A stretch of DNA of 64,000 bases from Psychromonas sp. L1A2. Lineage in GTDB: Bacteria; Pseudomonadota; Gammaproteobacteria; Enterobacterales; Psychromonadaceae. Positions 40,343-49,529 of the stretch are shown here, piece by piece. The notes under the pieces are model-generated. The model was not told where the DNA came from and did no database searches. It was given only the letters and a program-made list of their open reading frames with translations. The DNA lies in the NCBI RefSeq assembly GCF_009828855.1, contig NZ_WUAG01000002.1, forward strand, positions 124,001 to 188,000, given 5' to 3'. A program made the translations under genes and the position numbers. The number at the start of each line of letters is the position of its first letter. Positions within the stretch are counted from its first letter, which is position 1.

Positions 40343-41227
40343 AGATCCTCATTATATCTCTTGATTTATTGGTTAATCTTAACATTACTAATAGCGAATA
40401 GACTGATCGTTTTTAAAAATAAAATATAAATGCAGATCAGCTCTAAATAGAAAACCGATGAAAATAGAGGTTACATAAATATCTAATACTGAATCAGCTA
40501 TTTTCATTAACAAAATTGCTACAAAATGACCATAAAAAGCCTTCAACATTAATAAAAAAGATTCAGTGACTTAATAGACAGAGCACTCTAGTTGGATATA
40601 TTAAACAAATATAGCGTTCATTAAATAAGCAATTAAGATTCCTTAAAGGAAAACTTTGTCAATATAAATAAATATATTTATTCCGTAAATATTAACAGAA
40701 ATCTATTGACACACTAAAAAACAAAAGAGATATTGAAGAGAACTTTAAAAACCTAAAAAAAACCACTTGACGATTATAACTCATTGAAATAAAAAGACTA
40801 TTTTTTACGGTTAAAAATAACTCGATCTAATCAAACCCAAGTGATATCAAGGGTTTCAGTACGTTCTTCTTTAACTTCCCACAGAGTTATCCACAGAAAA
40901 AGTGGATAACCACCGCTAGCCTAGATTTCATCAGTGTTACAGAAAGATTAAGTTAATATGACGAAGATCTCATATCAAAAAAATTCGGTAACATTGTTCA
41001 TATTTTACATAAATTGTTTTTATAAACTCATGAACCAATTTATTTATTGAACATGGAAAATAATAGGTATTTACAAGATAAAATAGCTTATTTGATGGAA
41101 AAAGCGCTTTTGAAAAATGATTACAACTTAAAATTAAACCAATTAGTCATTATGTTCAGATTTATTAATTCGCTTAAATATTAGGTTTGTTATGATGTGC
41201 TTTTAATTCTCTTATTAGGATCTTAAA
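40343..41227. other. Long AT-rich region between divergent uvrB and lipoprotein genes
   Basis: No gene is supported. The region contains poly-A/T stretches and the paired DnaA-box-like sites at 40887-40909. It must hold the promoters of uvrB and the YajG-like gene. Confidence 0.55.
40887..40909. promoter_or_regulatory. Inverted pair of DnaA-box-like sites
   Basis: TTATCCACA at 40887-40895 is a perfect consensus DnaA box. AGTGGATAA at 40901-40909 is the complement of TTATCCACT, one base off consensus. They face each other across five bases and could also form a hairpin. Binding is inferred from the motif only. Confidence 0.55.
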
Positions 41228-41812
41228 ATGTTTAACGCTTTTTTCAAACCATTATTAATAATCACCAGTTTATTAACATTAATCAGTTGTACTTCAACAC
41301 CTTCTTATACCAATATTATGCCTGAACTTAATATTGAAAAAGGGGCTTATACTTTTACAAACCCACAGCCTTGGAAAATTAATAGTCAAGATGAGCGAGT
41401 AGCACGCCACTTGATCGAAATAGTCGATGGCGATAATGTTGCACAGTTAATTAATGAACAACAATCTTTGCGCTTATTAATTGAAAAAAGCTTAACGCAA
41501 GCTTGGTTAGATAATAAGTTGAAAATAGATCACACGAGTGATTACAAAATAGATATTAAGTTAGTGAAAGCACTCGCAACAGTCACAGAGAACACAGCAA
41601 GTTATGATGTATCATCACAAATGATGGTTAAAGTAGCTTTAACTCATCAAGGTCAGTCTTTCATCAAGTTATTTCGTGCAAATAAACAATGGGATGCCGC
41701 TTTCTCAGCTAACATTGCAGACATTACTAAACGTATGAATAAGCAATTATCGCTTTTATTAAAACAAATTGTTGAAGACCAAGAGCTAAACGAACAGATG
41801 CAACAATTTTAA
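41228..41812 (+). CDS. YajG-family lipoprotein
   Basis: A 194-residue predicted outer-membrane lipoprotein. The signal sequence ends in the lipobox LISC with Cys21. The body follows the YajG family pattern: an early DERVARHLIEI, a helical LRLLIEKSLTQAW, then alternating strands (YKIDIKLVKALATV) and a C-terminal helix. The family function is not established. It lies 107 bases upstream of a periplasmic cyclophilin gene on the same strand, suggesting a shared envelope role. Confidence 0.75.
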   Translation: MFNAFFKPLLIITSLLTLISCTSTPSYTNIMPELNIEKGAYTFTNPQPWKINSQDERVARHLIEIVDGDNVAQLINEQQSLRLLIEKSLTQAWLDNKLKIDHTSDYKIDIKLVKALATVTENTASYDVSSQMMVKVALTHQGQSFIKLFRANKQWDAAFSANIADITKRMNKQLSLLLKQIVEDQELNEQMQQF

Positions 41813-41919
41813 TTCACTGTTATGTTAGAAATATTCCAAACAATAACTTAATATTACGACGATTTTAAAATACCACTTTAAATTGATACTAGAGACTAAA
41901 ACAAAAACAAGGGATCATC

Positions 41920-42468
41920 ATGAAATACATTACGGCATTCATTCTATTATTAACCAGTCATGTAGCGCTAGCTGCCAATCCAAGTGTGGTGATTGATACC
42001 AATCAAGGACAAATGACTGTTGAGCTATATCCTGAAAAAGCACCTAAAACTGTGGCAAATTTTTTAGCTTATATTAAAAGAGATCAATTCAAAGCAACTA
42101 CCTTTCACCGTGTCATTGAAGGTTTTATGATTCAAGGTGGTGGCTTCTCAGTATCTGGTCAACGTTTAGAAACACTTGCTTCTATTGAGAATGAATCTAA
42201 AAATGGACTGAGTAATGAACGAGGTACTATTTCAATGGCGCGTACTGGCAACCCACATTCAGCTTCACGTCAATTTTTTATTAATCAAAAAGACAACTCG
42301 TTTTTGGATGCAAGCACTAACAAATGGGGTTATGCAGTATTTGGTAAAGTAACGGCAGGGTTAGAAGTGGTTGATAAAATAGCTAACGTTACAACAGCAG
42401 CACAAGACAAGCCTGTTGAGCCTGTTATTATTAATAAAATTACATTAGTAAAAGATAGCGCAGAATAA
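41920..42468 (+). CDS. ppiA: Periplasmic peptidyl-prolyl isomerase (cyclophilin)
   Basis: A 182-residue cyclophilin with a signal peptide (MKYITAFILLLTSHVALA) that places it in the periplasm. TTFHRVIEGFMIQGGG carries the catalytic Arg, followed by SMARTGNPHSASRQFFINQ and GYAVFGKVTAGLEVVDKI. It catalyses cis-trans isomerisation of prolyl bonds during envelope protein folding. A MITE begins exactly at the last base of its stop codon. Confidence 0.9.
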   Translation: MKYITAFILLLTSHVALAANPSVVIDTNQGQMTVELYPEKAPKTVANFLAYIKRDQFKATTFHRVIEGFMIQGGGFSVSGQRLETLASIENESKNGLSNERGTISMARTGNPHSASRQFFINQKDNSFLDASTNKWGYAVFGKVTAGLEVVDKIANVTTAAQDKPVEPVIINKITLVKDSAE

Positions 42469-42629
42469 TACTGATTACATTAAATAAGTGATCTAAATTT
42501 TGCGCAGGAAAAATGACTTAGTTTAAAGCGTAAATTGAGCTAAATGGTTGTTCCCTTTACGAAATTTACAACGAAGAAATAAGTTATTTTAACAAGTAAA
42601 ATAGATCAGTTAATTAGTGCGATTGGTAT
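42468..42629 (+). repeat. MITE family A, full copy (162 bp)
   Basis: The left end is ATACTGATTACATTAAATAA and the right end is the imperfect complement of it, closing with GATTGGTAT. The inner part near the left end (AAGTGATC, TTTTGCGCAGGAAAAAT, GCGTAA) is homologous to family B read in reverse. It lies directly after ppiA. Confidence 0.85.
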
Positions 42630-42659
42630 AATACGTTAATAAAATAATGTTATAGCCAC

Positions 42660-42690
42660 AAAAAATGCGACTTAGTAGTCGCATTTTTTA
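42660..42690. terminator. Bidirectional terminator between ppiA and minE
   Basis: AAAAATGCGACT and AGTCGCATTTTT form a 12-bp perfect stem with A/T runs on both sides, serving ppiA on the forward strand and minCDE on the reverse. Confidence 0.88.
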
Positions 42691-42759
42691 TAGTAAGAAG
42701 CAGCAATATCGTTAATCTATTCACTTAGCGATGAGCAAAGTGAATAGATCATCGAAAAC

Positions 42760-43026
42760 TTACTTTAGTTTCGGTAATGTCACATTAACTTCTAATACTG
42801 ACATATCATCATCTGCTTTATCATTAAATTCACATTTAACATCTTCAGACGAAATATCCATATATTTACGGATAACAGCGACTAATTCTTTTTGTAATTC
42901 AGGCATATATGAAGGGACATCAAAACTAGAGTGCTCATGAGCAACAATAATTTGTAAGCGATCCTTTGCTAATTTTGCAGTACCTTTTTTAGGTTTATCC
43001 TTTCTAAAGTATTGTAATAATCCCAT
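42760..43026 (-). CDS. minE: Cell division topological specificity factor MinE
   Basis: An 88-residue protein that stimulates MinD ATPase and drives pole-to-pole oscillation. MGLLQYFRKDKPKKGTAKLA is the membrane-targeting and MinD-binding N terminus, and LQIIVAHE the start of the topological domain. I chose the ATG at 43026: GGAGG, formed by the last minD codons, lies just upstream, and E. coli MinE starts with the same type of sequence. Confidence 0.95.
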   Translation of the reverse strand: MGLLQYFRKDKPKKGTAKLAKDRLQIIVAHEHSSFDVPSYMPELQKELVAVIRKYMDISSEDVKCEFNDKADDDMSVLEVNVTLPKLK

Positions 43027-43027
43027 C

Positions 43028-43840
43028 TTACCCTCCAAATATACGGCTTAAAAAGCCTTTCTTTTCAACAGTAACAAAACGTAAATCACGTTGGTGACCT
43101 AATAGTCTGTCTACTGCATCTTGATAAGCTTTACCTGCATCACTTTCTTGATTTAAAATCACTGGTTCACCTAAGTTAGATGCGCTTAATACATCTTTAG
43201 ATTCAGGAATAACACCCAGTAAATCAATGCCTAATAAATCATCAATATCTTCGATACTAAGCATTTCTTCACGTTCAACACGTTCAGGGCTATAGCGTGT
43301 GATTAACAAATGTACTTTAACCGGTTCCATTTGTTTTTCTGAACGGTGTGACTTGCTTGATAACATACCAGTAATACGGTCTGAATCTCGCACCGACGAT
43401 ACTTCTGGGTTAGTGGTTACAATAGCTTCATCAGCAAAATACAATGCCATCATTGCGCCCTGCTCGATACCCGCTGGTGAATCACAAATAATATATTCAA
43501 AGCCATCAGCTTTTAACGCTTCAATAACTTCTGCAACACCTTCTTGCGATAAAGCATCTTTATTACGTGTTTGTGAAGCAGGTAAAATATAAAGTGTTTC
43601 AACACGTTTATCTTTAACTAATGCTTGTTGTAAATTTGCTTCGCCATTAATAACGTTGATCAAGTCGTAAACAACACGGCGTTCACAACCCATGATCAAA
43701 TCTAAATTTCTTAAGCCGATATCAAAATCGATGATCACGGTTTTAGCACCTGTTTTAGCTAAACCAGTACCAATAGCTGCACTGCTTGTTGTTTTACCAA
43801 CACCACCTTTACCAGACGTGACAACAATTACCTTTGCCAT
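43028..43840 (-). CDS. minD: Septum site-determining ATPase MinD
   Basis: A 270-residue deviant-Walker ATPase. KGGVGKTT (11-18) carries the signature Lys, IIDFDIGLRNLD and ICDSPAGIE are the switch motifs, and the amphipathic C-terminal helix KKGFLSRIFGG attaches it to the membrane. It works with MinC to block polar division. It ends one base before minE and begins 18 bases after minC. Confidence 0.97.
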   Translation of the reverse strand: MAKVIVVTSGKGGVGKTTSSAAIGTGLAKTGAKTVIIDFDIGLRNLDLIMGCERRVVYDLINVINGEANLQQALVKDKRVETLYILPASQTRNKDALSQEGVAEVIEALKADGFEYIICDSPAGIEQGAMMALYFADEAIVTTNPEVSSVRDSDRITGMLSSKSHRSEKQMEPVKVHLLITRYSPERVEREEMLSIEDIDDLLGIDLLGVIPESKDVLSASNLGEPVILNQESDAGKAYQDAVDRLLGHQRDLRFVTVEKKGFLSRIFGG

Positions 43841-43858
43841 ATAAATTTCCTTTGTATT

Positions 43859-44602
43859 TTAAATTTTATTTAAACTTGAAAAGACCATATTCTGATCTTC
43901 TAAAGAAACAGAGCAAGAGGTTGACCACATATCCTCTGGTAATGTTTCACTTAATTTATAAACACCCGCGATTGATACTAATTCAGGTTCTAATACTGTA
44001 CAAAAGATCGCCGCACCCGTGTTGCCCATGGCCCCCGCTAGCGCTTTACCTCTTAACGTACCGTAAATATGAATATTGCCATCAGCAATGACTTCAGCAC
44101 CTGCGCCTACATCACCACTAATCACCAAATCACACTCTTTAGCATAAATCTGTTGGCCTGAACGCACTCGGCCATTATGCACTTTCGTTTTCACTTCACC
44201 TGGAACAAATGACTCTTCCGGTGTCGCTTCAGTGCTTTCTTTAACATCATCAGTTGAATCTGCATCCTGTTCTGACTTTTGTTCAACAGGTGTAGTTTTA
44301 ACGATTTGTCTTTTCGAACCATGTAATACAGCAATAGAATATTTACTTGCTTGATCTTTTTGCTGTTCTGACACTTTGCCCGTAATACCTGTCAAAATAA
44401 AACCATGCTCTTCAACGGTTTGTTGCAATTGTAAAAAATCAATATTTAATGAAGATTCTACAATATTAACAACCATCGGTGTTTGAGCAAAAAATTCAGG
44501 GGCCATTAACCGTCTTTTATTTAATTCATCGGCCAGCTCTGAAAGTGTTTCACTCTCCAGGTTTACTACTAACAAGGTAAAATTTAACGATTTTAACGTC
44601 AT
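43859..44602 (-). CDS. minC: Septum site-determining protein MinC
   Basis: A 247-residue FtsZ polymerisation inhibitor. The N-terminal domain (1-110) binds FtsZ. A charged, Thr/Glu-rich linker (about 115-145) leads to the C-terminal beta-helix with VRSGQQIYAKECDLVISGDV and VIADGNIHIYGTLRGKALAG, which dimerises and contacts MinD. It heads minCDE and is divergent from ycgL, the usual gammaproteobacterial arrangement. Confidence 0.95.
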   Translation of the reverse strand: MTLKSLNFTLLVVNLESETLSELADELNKRRLMAPEFFAQTPMVVNIVESSLNIDFLQLQQTVEEHGFILTGITGKVSEQQKDQASKYSIAVLHGSKRQIVKTTPVEQKSEQDADSTDDVKESTEATPEESFVPGEVKTKVHNGRVRSGQQIYAKECDLVISGDVGAGAEVIADGNIHIYGTLRGKALAGAMGNTGAAIFCTVLEPELVSIAGVYKLSETLPEDMWSTSCSVSLEDQNMVFSSLNKI

Positions 44603-44728
44603 AATTGTCCTTTCTAATTAAATCTTTATTATTTGACATAAAATTCAGTCAATTTCTATAAAAAATAAATGCTTATGCATGTTATAGTTTGCATCAACAT
44701 TAGGCAAGCAAAGGGCTAGATAAGTATT

Positions 44729-45019
44729 ATGTTATGTGCTGTATATAAAAGTATCCGTAAACCACAAACCTATATTTTTGTTGCAAAACGAGATGACTTC
44801 TCTCAAGTCCCTACTCCTTTGCTAGAACAATTTGGGCCACCACAATTAGTTTCTATATTAAATATCAAAGAAACCACAAAAATGGCGATAGCAGAGGCCT
44901 CTAGAGTGATTAAAGCAGTAACTGATTCAGGTTTTTATTTACAGTTACCACCGCCACCTATTGATTATTTAAAAGACCATAAAAATCGCAAACTACAGCA
45001 ATTGGAATCAGAGTCATGA
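44729..45019 (+). CDS. ycgL: YcgL domain protein
   Basis: A 96-residue protein. MLCAVYKSIRKPQTYIFV, the hydrophobic FGPPQLV and GFYLQLPPPP are characteristic of the YcgL family, a small alpha/beta fold. The function is not established, though it is consistently next to minC. Its stop overlaps the start of the transglycosylase gene by 4 bases. Confidence 0.93.
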   Translation: MLCAVYKSIRKPQTYIFVAKRDDFSQVPTPLLEQFGPPQLVSILNIKETTKMAIAEASRVIKAVTDSGFYLQLPPPPIDYLKDHKNRKLQQLESES

Positions 45020-46041
45020 AAACAATTAATTTATTTTCCAAAAACATTAACTTTATTCTAAAAAGTTTATCTATTATCACTTTATGTAGCTTTTCTACAA
45101 GTAGTTTTGCAAATGTTGAGCGTGACATTTCATTTACTAAATATGTAGAAGATCTTAAAAAAGAAGCAATCGAATTAGGTATTAATGAAAATACAGTTAA
45201 TAGTGCTTTTGAAGACGTTAAATTTTTACAACGCAGTGTATCTTCAGATAAACAACAACCTGAATTTAAAATGACACTGGATACCTATATTCCAAGAGCA
45301 GTGCCTGATTGGAAAATTAAACAAGCAAGAGAAGCTTATAAAAAAAATTATCACTTATTACAAAAAATCGGTAAAGAATACGGAGTACAACCACGTTTTA
45401 TTGTTGCTTTATGGGGCATTGAAACTAACTTCGGGCGTTTAACAGGACGTCATTATGTTGTTTCATCATTAACAACCATGGCTTATGAAGGTCGTCGCGA
45501 AACACTATTCAAAAAACAACTATTTGCTGCACTAACCATTTTAGAGCAAGGGCATATTACTAAAGATAAATTTATTGGCTCGTGGGCCGGTGCAATGGGT
45601 CAAGTACAATTTATGCCAACTTCATATTTAAACTATGCGGTCGATTACGATGGTGATGGTAGAAAAGATATCTGGAATACACCTGGCGATGTATTTGCTT
45701 CTGCCGCAAACTACCTGAAAACAGAAGGTTGGGATGATAGTCATATTTGGGGACGCCAAGTTAAAATACCGAGTAACTTTGATGTTGAATTAGCAGGGAT
45801 TAAACAACAAAAATCATTAGTTGAATGGCAAGCATTAGGTGTTCGTCGCTACGATGGTCATGACTTACCTAATGTAGACTTACAGGCTTCGATTGTCATT
45901 CCTGACGACAAAAATGGCCGAGTTTATTTGGCATACAATAATTATAAAGTATTGATGCATTGGAACCGTTCTTATTATTTTGCAACAGCAGTAACTTACT
46001 TATCTGAGCGTATTGTGTCACCACCGATTGTAGTTAAATAG
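45016..46041 (+). CDS. Lytic murein transglycosylase, MltB family
   Basis: A 341-residue periplasmic enzyme with a long N-terminal signal region ending near SSFAN (residues 30-34). The catalytic Glu is in ALWGIETNFGRLTG; AGAMGQVQFMPTSYLNYAVD and DYDGDGRKDIWN are the GEWL-fold motifs of SltB/MltB enzymes. It cleaves glycan strands forming anhydromuramyl ends. No lipobox was seen, so it is more like the soluble MltB paralogue found next to ycgL than E. coli MltB itself. Confidence 0.9.
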   Translation: MKTINLFSKNINFILKSLSIITLCSFSTSSFANVERDISFTKYVEDLKKEAIELGINENTVNSAFEDVKFLQRSVSSDKQQPEFKMTLDTYIPRAVPDWKIKQAREAYKKNYHLLQKIGKEYGVQPRFIVALWGIETNFGRLTGRHYVVSSLTTMAYEGRRETLFKKQLFAALTILEQGHITKDKFIGSWAGAMGQVQFMPTSYLNYAVDYDGDGRKDIWNTPGDVFASAANYLKTEGWDDSHIWGRQVKIPSNFDVELAGIKQQKSLVEWQALGVRRYDGHDLPNVDLQASIVIPDDKNGRVYLAYNNYKVLMHWNRSYYFATAVTYLSERIVSPPIVVK

Positions 46042-46106
46042 TCGTATTTAAGTAATTGAATTAAGTCATTATAGTTAAGTAAGTAAGTAAGTAAAAAGAG
46101 AAGTAA

Positions 46107-46547
46107 ATGAAGAATTTCTGGGAAACAAAAACACTATCACAAATGTCTCAAAATGAATGGGAATCACTGTGTGATGGTTGTGGCAAATGTTGCCTTAATA
46201 AAATAATTGATGATGAAACAGAAGAGTTGCATTTTACTAATGTCGCCTGTCATCTGTTGCATACAAAAACATGTCAATGCAAAAAGTATGAAAACCGATT
46301 AAAAATAGTGCCTGATTGCGTGAAAATATCACTTGATGATGTAGAGCAATTTCATTGGTTGCCTGCGAGTTGCGCTTACAAGTTATTAATTGAAGAAAAG
46401 CCATTACCGGAATGGCATCCTTTAATAACTGGCAGTCAGTCAGCTATGCATAAAGGCGGACATTCGATTCGAGGAAAAATTATTTCTGAAACGCAAGTCG
46501 ACCCTGATAATTTAGAAGATTACATTGCTATTTGGCCAGCTCAATAA
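46107..46547 (+). CDS. ycgN: YcgN cysteine-cluster protein
   Basis: A 146-residue protein of the YkgJ/UPF0153 zinc- or iron-chelating class. WESLCDGCGKCCLNK, VACHLL, CQCKKYENR, VPDCVKI and LPASCAYKLL present at least eight cysteines in the usual order. The molecular role is unknown. It lies two genes after ycgL. A four-copy AAGT repeat (46077-46092) sits just upstream of the ribosome site. Confidence 0.9.
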   Translation: MKNFWETKTLSQMSQNEWESLCDGCGKCCLNKIIDDETEELHFTNVACHLLHTKTCQCKKYENRLKIVPDCVKISLDDVEQFHWLPASCAYKLLIEEKPLPEWHPLITGSQSAMHKGGHSIRGKIISETQVDPDNLEDYIAIWPAQ

Positions 46548-46572
46548 AGACTGATTACAAAATGAGGTTGTT

Positions 46573-46923
46573 ATGACAGATATTACTTTTTACCACAATC
46601 CACGTTGCTCTAAAAGCCGTGAAACATTAGCTTTAATCGATAATGAACAACATTCGATTGAAATAATAAAGTATTTGGAAAATCCACCTTCAGTGGAAAC
46701 CATTAAAACACTTATTTCACAATTAGGTTTTGACTCTGCAAGACAGTTGATGCGCACTAAAGAGACTATATATAAAGAACTAAACCTTGCTTCTGAGAAT
46801 GATGAGTCGGCTTTAGTGACAGCTTTACAGGTAAACCCGAAACTAATTGAACGTCCAATTGTAGTTGCAAATGGAAAGGCAGCTATTGGGCGTCCTCCTG
46901 AGTCAGTATTAGCGATACTTTAA
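46573..46923 (+). CDS. ArsC/YfgD-family thioredoxin-fold protein
   Basis: A 116-residue arsenate-reductase-like protein. YHNPRCSKSRETLALI has the catalytic Cys near residue 12, and ERPIVVANGKAAIGRPPE is the second signature. It is closest to the YfgD subgroup that is usually near hda. It may reduce arsenate with glutathione, but no arsR or arsB accompanies it, so a resistance role is uncertain. Confidence 0.88.
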   Translation: MTDITFYHNPRCSKSRETLALIDNEQHSIEIIKYLENPPSVETIKTLISQLGFDSARQLMRTKETIYKELNLASENDESALVTALQVNPKLIERPIVVANGKAAIGRPPESVLAIL

Positions 46924-46966
46924 TTGTAGATTGCTTTATCAATCGTATTAACTATAAAGGGATTAA

Positions 46967-47344
46967 ATGAACACTTTACATTTTCAACGTATTGCACAAT
47001 GTGGATATTTTGGTTTATTAATATTGGTTCCTCTTTGGCACCTTTATTTATCACCACCTCCTTTAGGTATTAGCCCAATTTTAATAACACTGATTTGGTT
47101 AATTCCATTGTTATGTCCTTTAAAAGGCATTGTTCAGGGCAATCCTTATACCTATGCATGGAGTGGTTTTATATCACTTATCTACATCATGCATGGCAGT
47201 GTCATTATCATGGGTAACGATCAGGAACTTTGGTTAGCTATTATTGAATTTATATTAGCGAGTTTATTTTTAGCGGGTAACATCTACTTTGCTAAATACC
47301 GAGGAATAGAACTTGGGTTAAGCATTCGCAAAAAAAAGAAATAA
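46967..47344 (+). CDS. DUF2069 membrane protein
   Basis: A 125-residue protein with four hydrophobic segments (CGYFGLLILVPLWHLYL; PILITLIWLIPLLCPL; AWSGFISLIYIMHGSVIIM; LWLAIIEFILASLFLAGNIY) and a basic C terminus (SIRKKKK). The size and topology fit DUF2069, found beside arsC and hda in related bacteria. Function unknown. Confidence 0.82.
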   Translation: MNTLHFQRIAQCGYFGLLILVPLWHLYLSPPPLGISPILITLIWLIPLLCPLKGIVQGNPYTYAWSGFISLIYIMHGSVIIMGNDQELWLAIIEFILASLFLAGNIYFAKYRGIELGLSIRKKKK

Positions 47345-47378
47345 CCCATTAAACAATCTTTAAGATGATCTCTAAAAC

Positions 47379-47410
47379 TAAAAAGCCACTTTTATTAAGT
47401 GGCTTTTTTA
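47379..47410. terminator. Bidirectional terminator
   Basis: AAAAGCCACTT and AAGTGGCTTTTTT flank a 5-base loop, between the converging DUF2069 and hda genes. Confidence 0.88.
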
Positions 47411-47466
47411 TTGGGTTATGATTTAACGTTGTTAACTATCCGTTTTCACTTACACTTATAAACCAG

Positions 47467-48195
47467 TTATAAACGTAACACTTCTTTAACGAAAGGAATG
47501 GTTAATTTTCGTTTAGCTTCTAATGAGGCATTATCTAGCTGATCTAATGTATTCAGTAACATACACATTTCACGAGAAAGACGGTTTAGTAAAAAACGTC
47601 CTACATCTATCGGTAAACGCATGCCTTTTAATTGAGCTCGTAACTGTAACGCTCCCAATTTTTCTTCATCATTAAGCGGTTGTAAATGGTGGCAAGCCCC
47701 CCACTCTAAACGAGAAACTAAATCAACCAATTCAATTCCTATTTGTTTAGGTAAATCACTAGCAGAAATGACTAAGTTAGCACCAGGTACTCGATTATCT
47801 TTATTATCTAACCAACGATTATAAAAATCAAAAAGTGCTTTCTCCCACTTTTTATCACCGGCAATGGCATCGACATTATCAATACAAACAAGGGTGATAT
47901 TTTCCATATTTTCAAAAATATCTAAAGTCATACTACGATAATGGTGCAAAGGAATATAAGCGACTGTTTCGCCTATTTCGTCTACTTCTGAACATAATGC
48001 ATGTAATAAATGCGAGCGACCACTACCGGACTCTCCCCACATATATAATATTGGCTCACCAATGCCTACCACATTATTTTTAAGTAACGTTAATAGTTCT
48101 GCATTTTGACCTGGATAAAAGCTGGCAAACGTTTCATCGTCTGGAAACTTTAAAGCAAGTAAAGGGTATTGAAATCTTAATTCATCTTGAGGCAT
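47467..48195 (-). CDS. hda: DnaA regulatory inactivator Hda
   Basis: A 242-residue AAA+ protein that stimulates DnaA-ATP hydrolysis with the sliding clamp. DETFASFYPGQNAELL, the Walker A GESGSGRSHLLHA, LVCIDNVDAI and the C-terminal region fit Hda. The QDELRFQYPL start would contain the clamp-binding segment. I prefer the ATG at 48195 (GAG six bases upstream) to a TTG at 48216 that would overlap the upstream gene. Confidence 0.93.
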   Translation of the reverse strand: MPQDELRFQYPLLALKFPDDETFASFYPGQNAELLTLLKNNVVGIGEPILYMWGESGSGRSHLLHALCSEVDEIGETVAYIPLHHYRSMTLDIFENMENITLVCIDNVDAIAGDKKWEKALFDFYNRWLDNKDNRVPGANLVISASDLPKQIGIELVDLVSRLEWGACHHLQPLNDEEKLGALQLRAQLKGMRLPIDVGRFLLNRLSREMCMLLNTLDQLDNASLEAKRKLTIPFVKEVLRL

Positions 48196-48203
48196 TAAAT
48201 ACT

Positions 48204-49253
48204 CTATGGTTGCCAATTATAGTAAAAAGGAGCGGTTGAGATTAAATCTTTTTGCAATTTTGGTTGTGCGTTCAATGCATTTTCCAAACTCGCTAAGCTA
48301 CCTTTTAATGTCACTAATACTTCTAATTTTTTATCATCTAAACTAACAACTTCAAAACTGTCTACTGAATTTAAGTTATTAAGAATATCGTTAATACTCA
48401 TTAACTTTTCGAGAGAGTTAATATTATTAATATTTAATAACTGAGCAGATCTTGCACCATTATTTTCTAAAATGGCAAATTGCTTAGCGTAGTAATCAGC
48501 TATCTCACCTAGCATTGTAAACATCACACCTGCTTTGTCGCCATTACTTGTTTGTTTAATCAACACTTTATTTTTTTTACTCTGCGCATTGTACTGCACC
48601 AGTTCCCATTTTAACTGCCATTGCTGTGCGTTGATACTTGTTAAATTAGCTAACACAAAATATTCTGCATCATAGCGTTTAGAAGCATCGGCAACGGTTT
48701 GATAAAAACGTCCACTTACATCAGACACTGAAACGGTTAAGAGATCATCAAGATCAACAAGCGGAAATTTCCCCGTGATCCCACGTTCTATTTGCGACTT
48801 ATTTAACCCCCATGATATTGCGCCATCTTGGCTACTATCAATCATGTTTTCAGACGTTAATTGTCTATCTTCATTCACTAACCAAATTAATGGACTAGGT
48901 CGTGTTTCGCCCCAAATAGGTTGTTGCATCGCGTTAAGTGCACTATTAATGGCTTGTTTTTCAAAAAGAGCAAAGTAGAAACGTTTATCATTAATATCTT
49001 GATAACCAAACTGAGCCAGCATATCAGGTATGCTTTTAGCGAGCGTTTTACTGCCATCTAACTTAACAATATCCACATTACCCGATACTTTAATTAAAAC
49101 TTGTTCGAGCGCTGCTTCTCTTAATTTATCTTCATTGCTGTCTTCTGCAGGTACTAACCCTTGATAAGGACTGATCTGAGGTAAAGCAACGCTGTGTACC
49201 GAGAAAAACAAACTTACTACAGCAAAAAAACGAACTAAACGATTACTTTTCAT
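48204..49253 (-). CDS. DUF2066 exported protein
   Basis: A 349-residue protein with a signal peptide (VRFFAVVSLFFSVHSVALP), so exported or periplasmic. The body matches DUF2066: REAALEQVLIKVSGN near residue 50, a central RPSPLIWLVNE and a long C-terminal region with repeated Leu/Asn motifs. It is located between hda and the divergent purM as in vibrios and shewanellas. Function unknown. Confidence 0.88.
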   Translation of the reverse strand: MKSNRLVRFFAVVSLFFSVHSVALPQISPYQGLVPAEDSNEDKLREAALEQVLIKVSGNVDIVKLDGSKTLAKSIPDMLAQFGYQDINDKRFYFALFEKQAINSALNAMQQPIWGETRPSPLIWLVNEDRQLTSENMIDSSQDGAISWGLNKSQIERGITGKFPLVDLDDLLTVSVSDVSGRFYQTVADASKRYDAEYFVLANLTSINAQQWQLKWELVQYNAQSKKNKVLIKQTSNGDKAGVMFTMLGEIADYYAKQFAILENNGARSAQLLNINNINSLEKLMSINDILNNLNSVDSFEVVSLDDKKLEVLVTLKGSLASLENALNAQPKLQKDLISTAPFYYNWQP

Positions 49254-49529
49254 TTATTTACACAACCATTAAATTAATCAATATGAGGGAGATCATAAGC
49301 AGATCCTATACTAATGCAAGTTTCAGTTAATAAATATCTAAAAAGGTCTGACTATTATATGTATTTTAATCACTTAGCACGAGTATTACGAAAATATTCA
49401 TCAAAATAGACAATTCTTTTCAGAAATAATTCGACCCTAGTCTTATAAATGCTAAAATGCGGACAATTTTTATCTTCTAAACTTTTTAAAGCGATTTTCG
49501 CTTTTAACTTCTATTTGTGGGGAATGCAA

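Noticed and set aside
43834..44091. 85-codon forward-strand frame opposite the minC 3' part
   Set aside because: It lies wholly antisense to minC and its start, with no family resemblance and no ribosome site; a shadow frame.
49488..49505. Possible PurR operator upstream of purM (AAGCGATTTTCGCTT)
   Set aside because: It is a dyad but lacks the central ACGTT of the PurR consensus, so it is not reported as a site.
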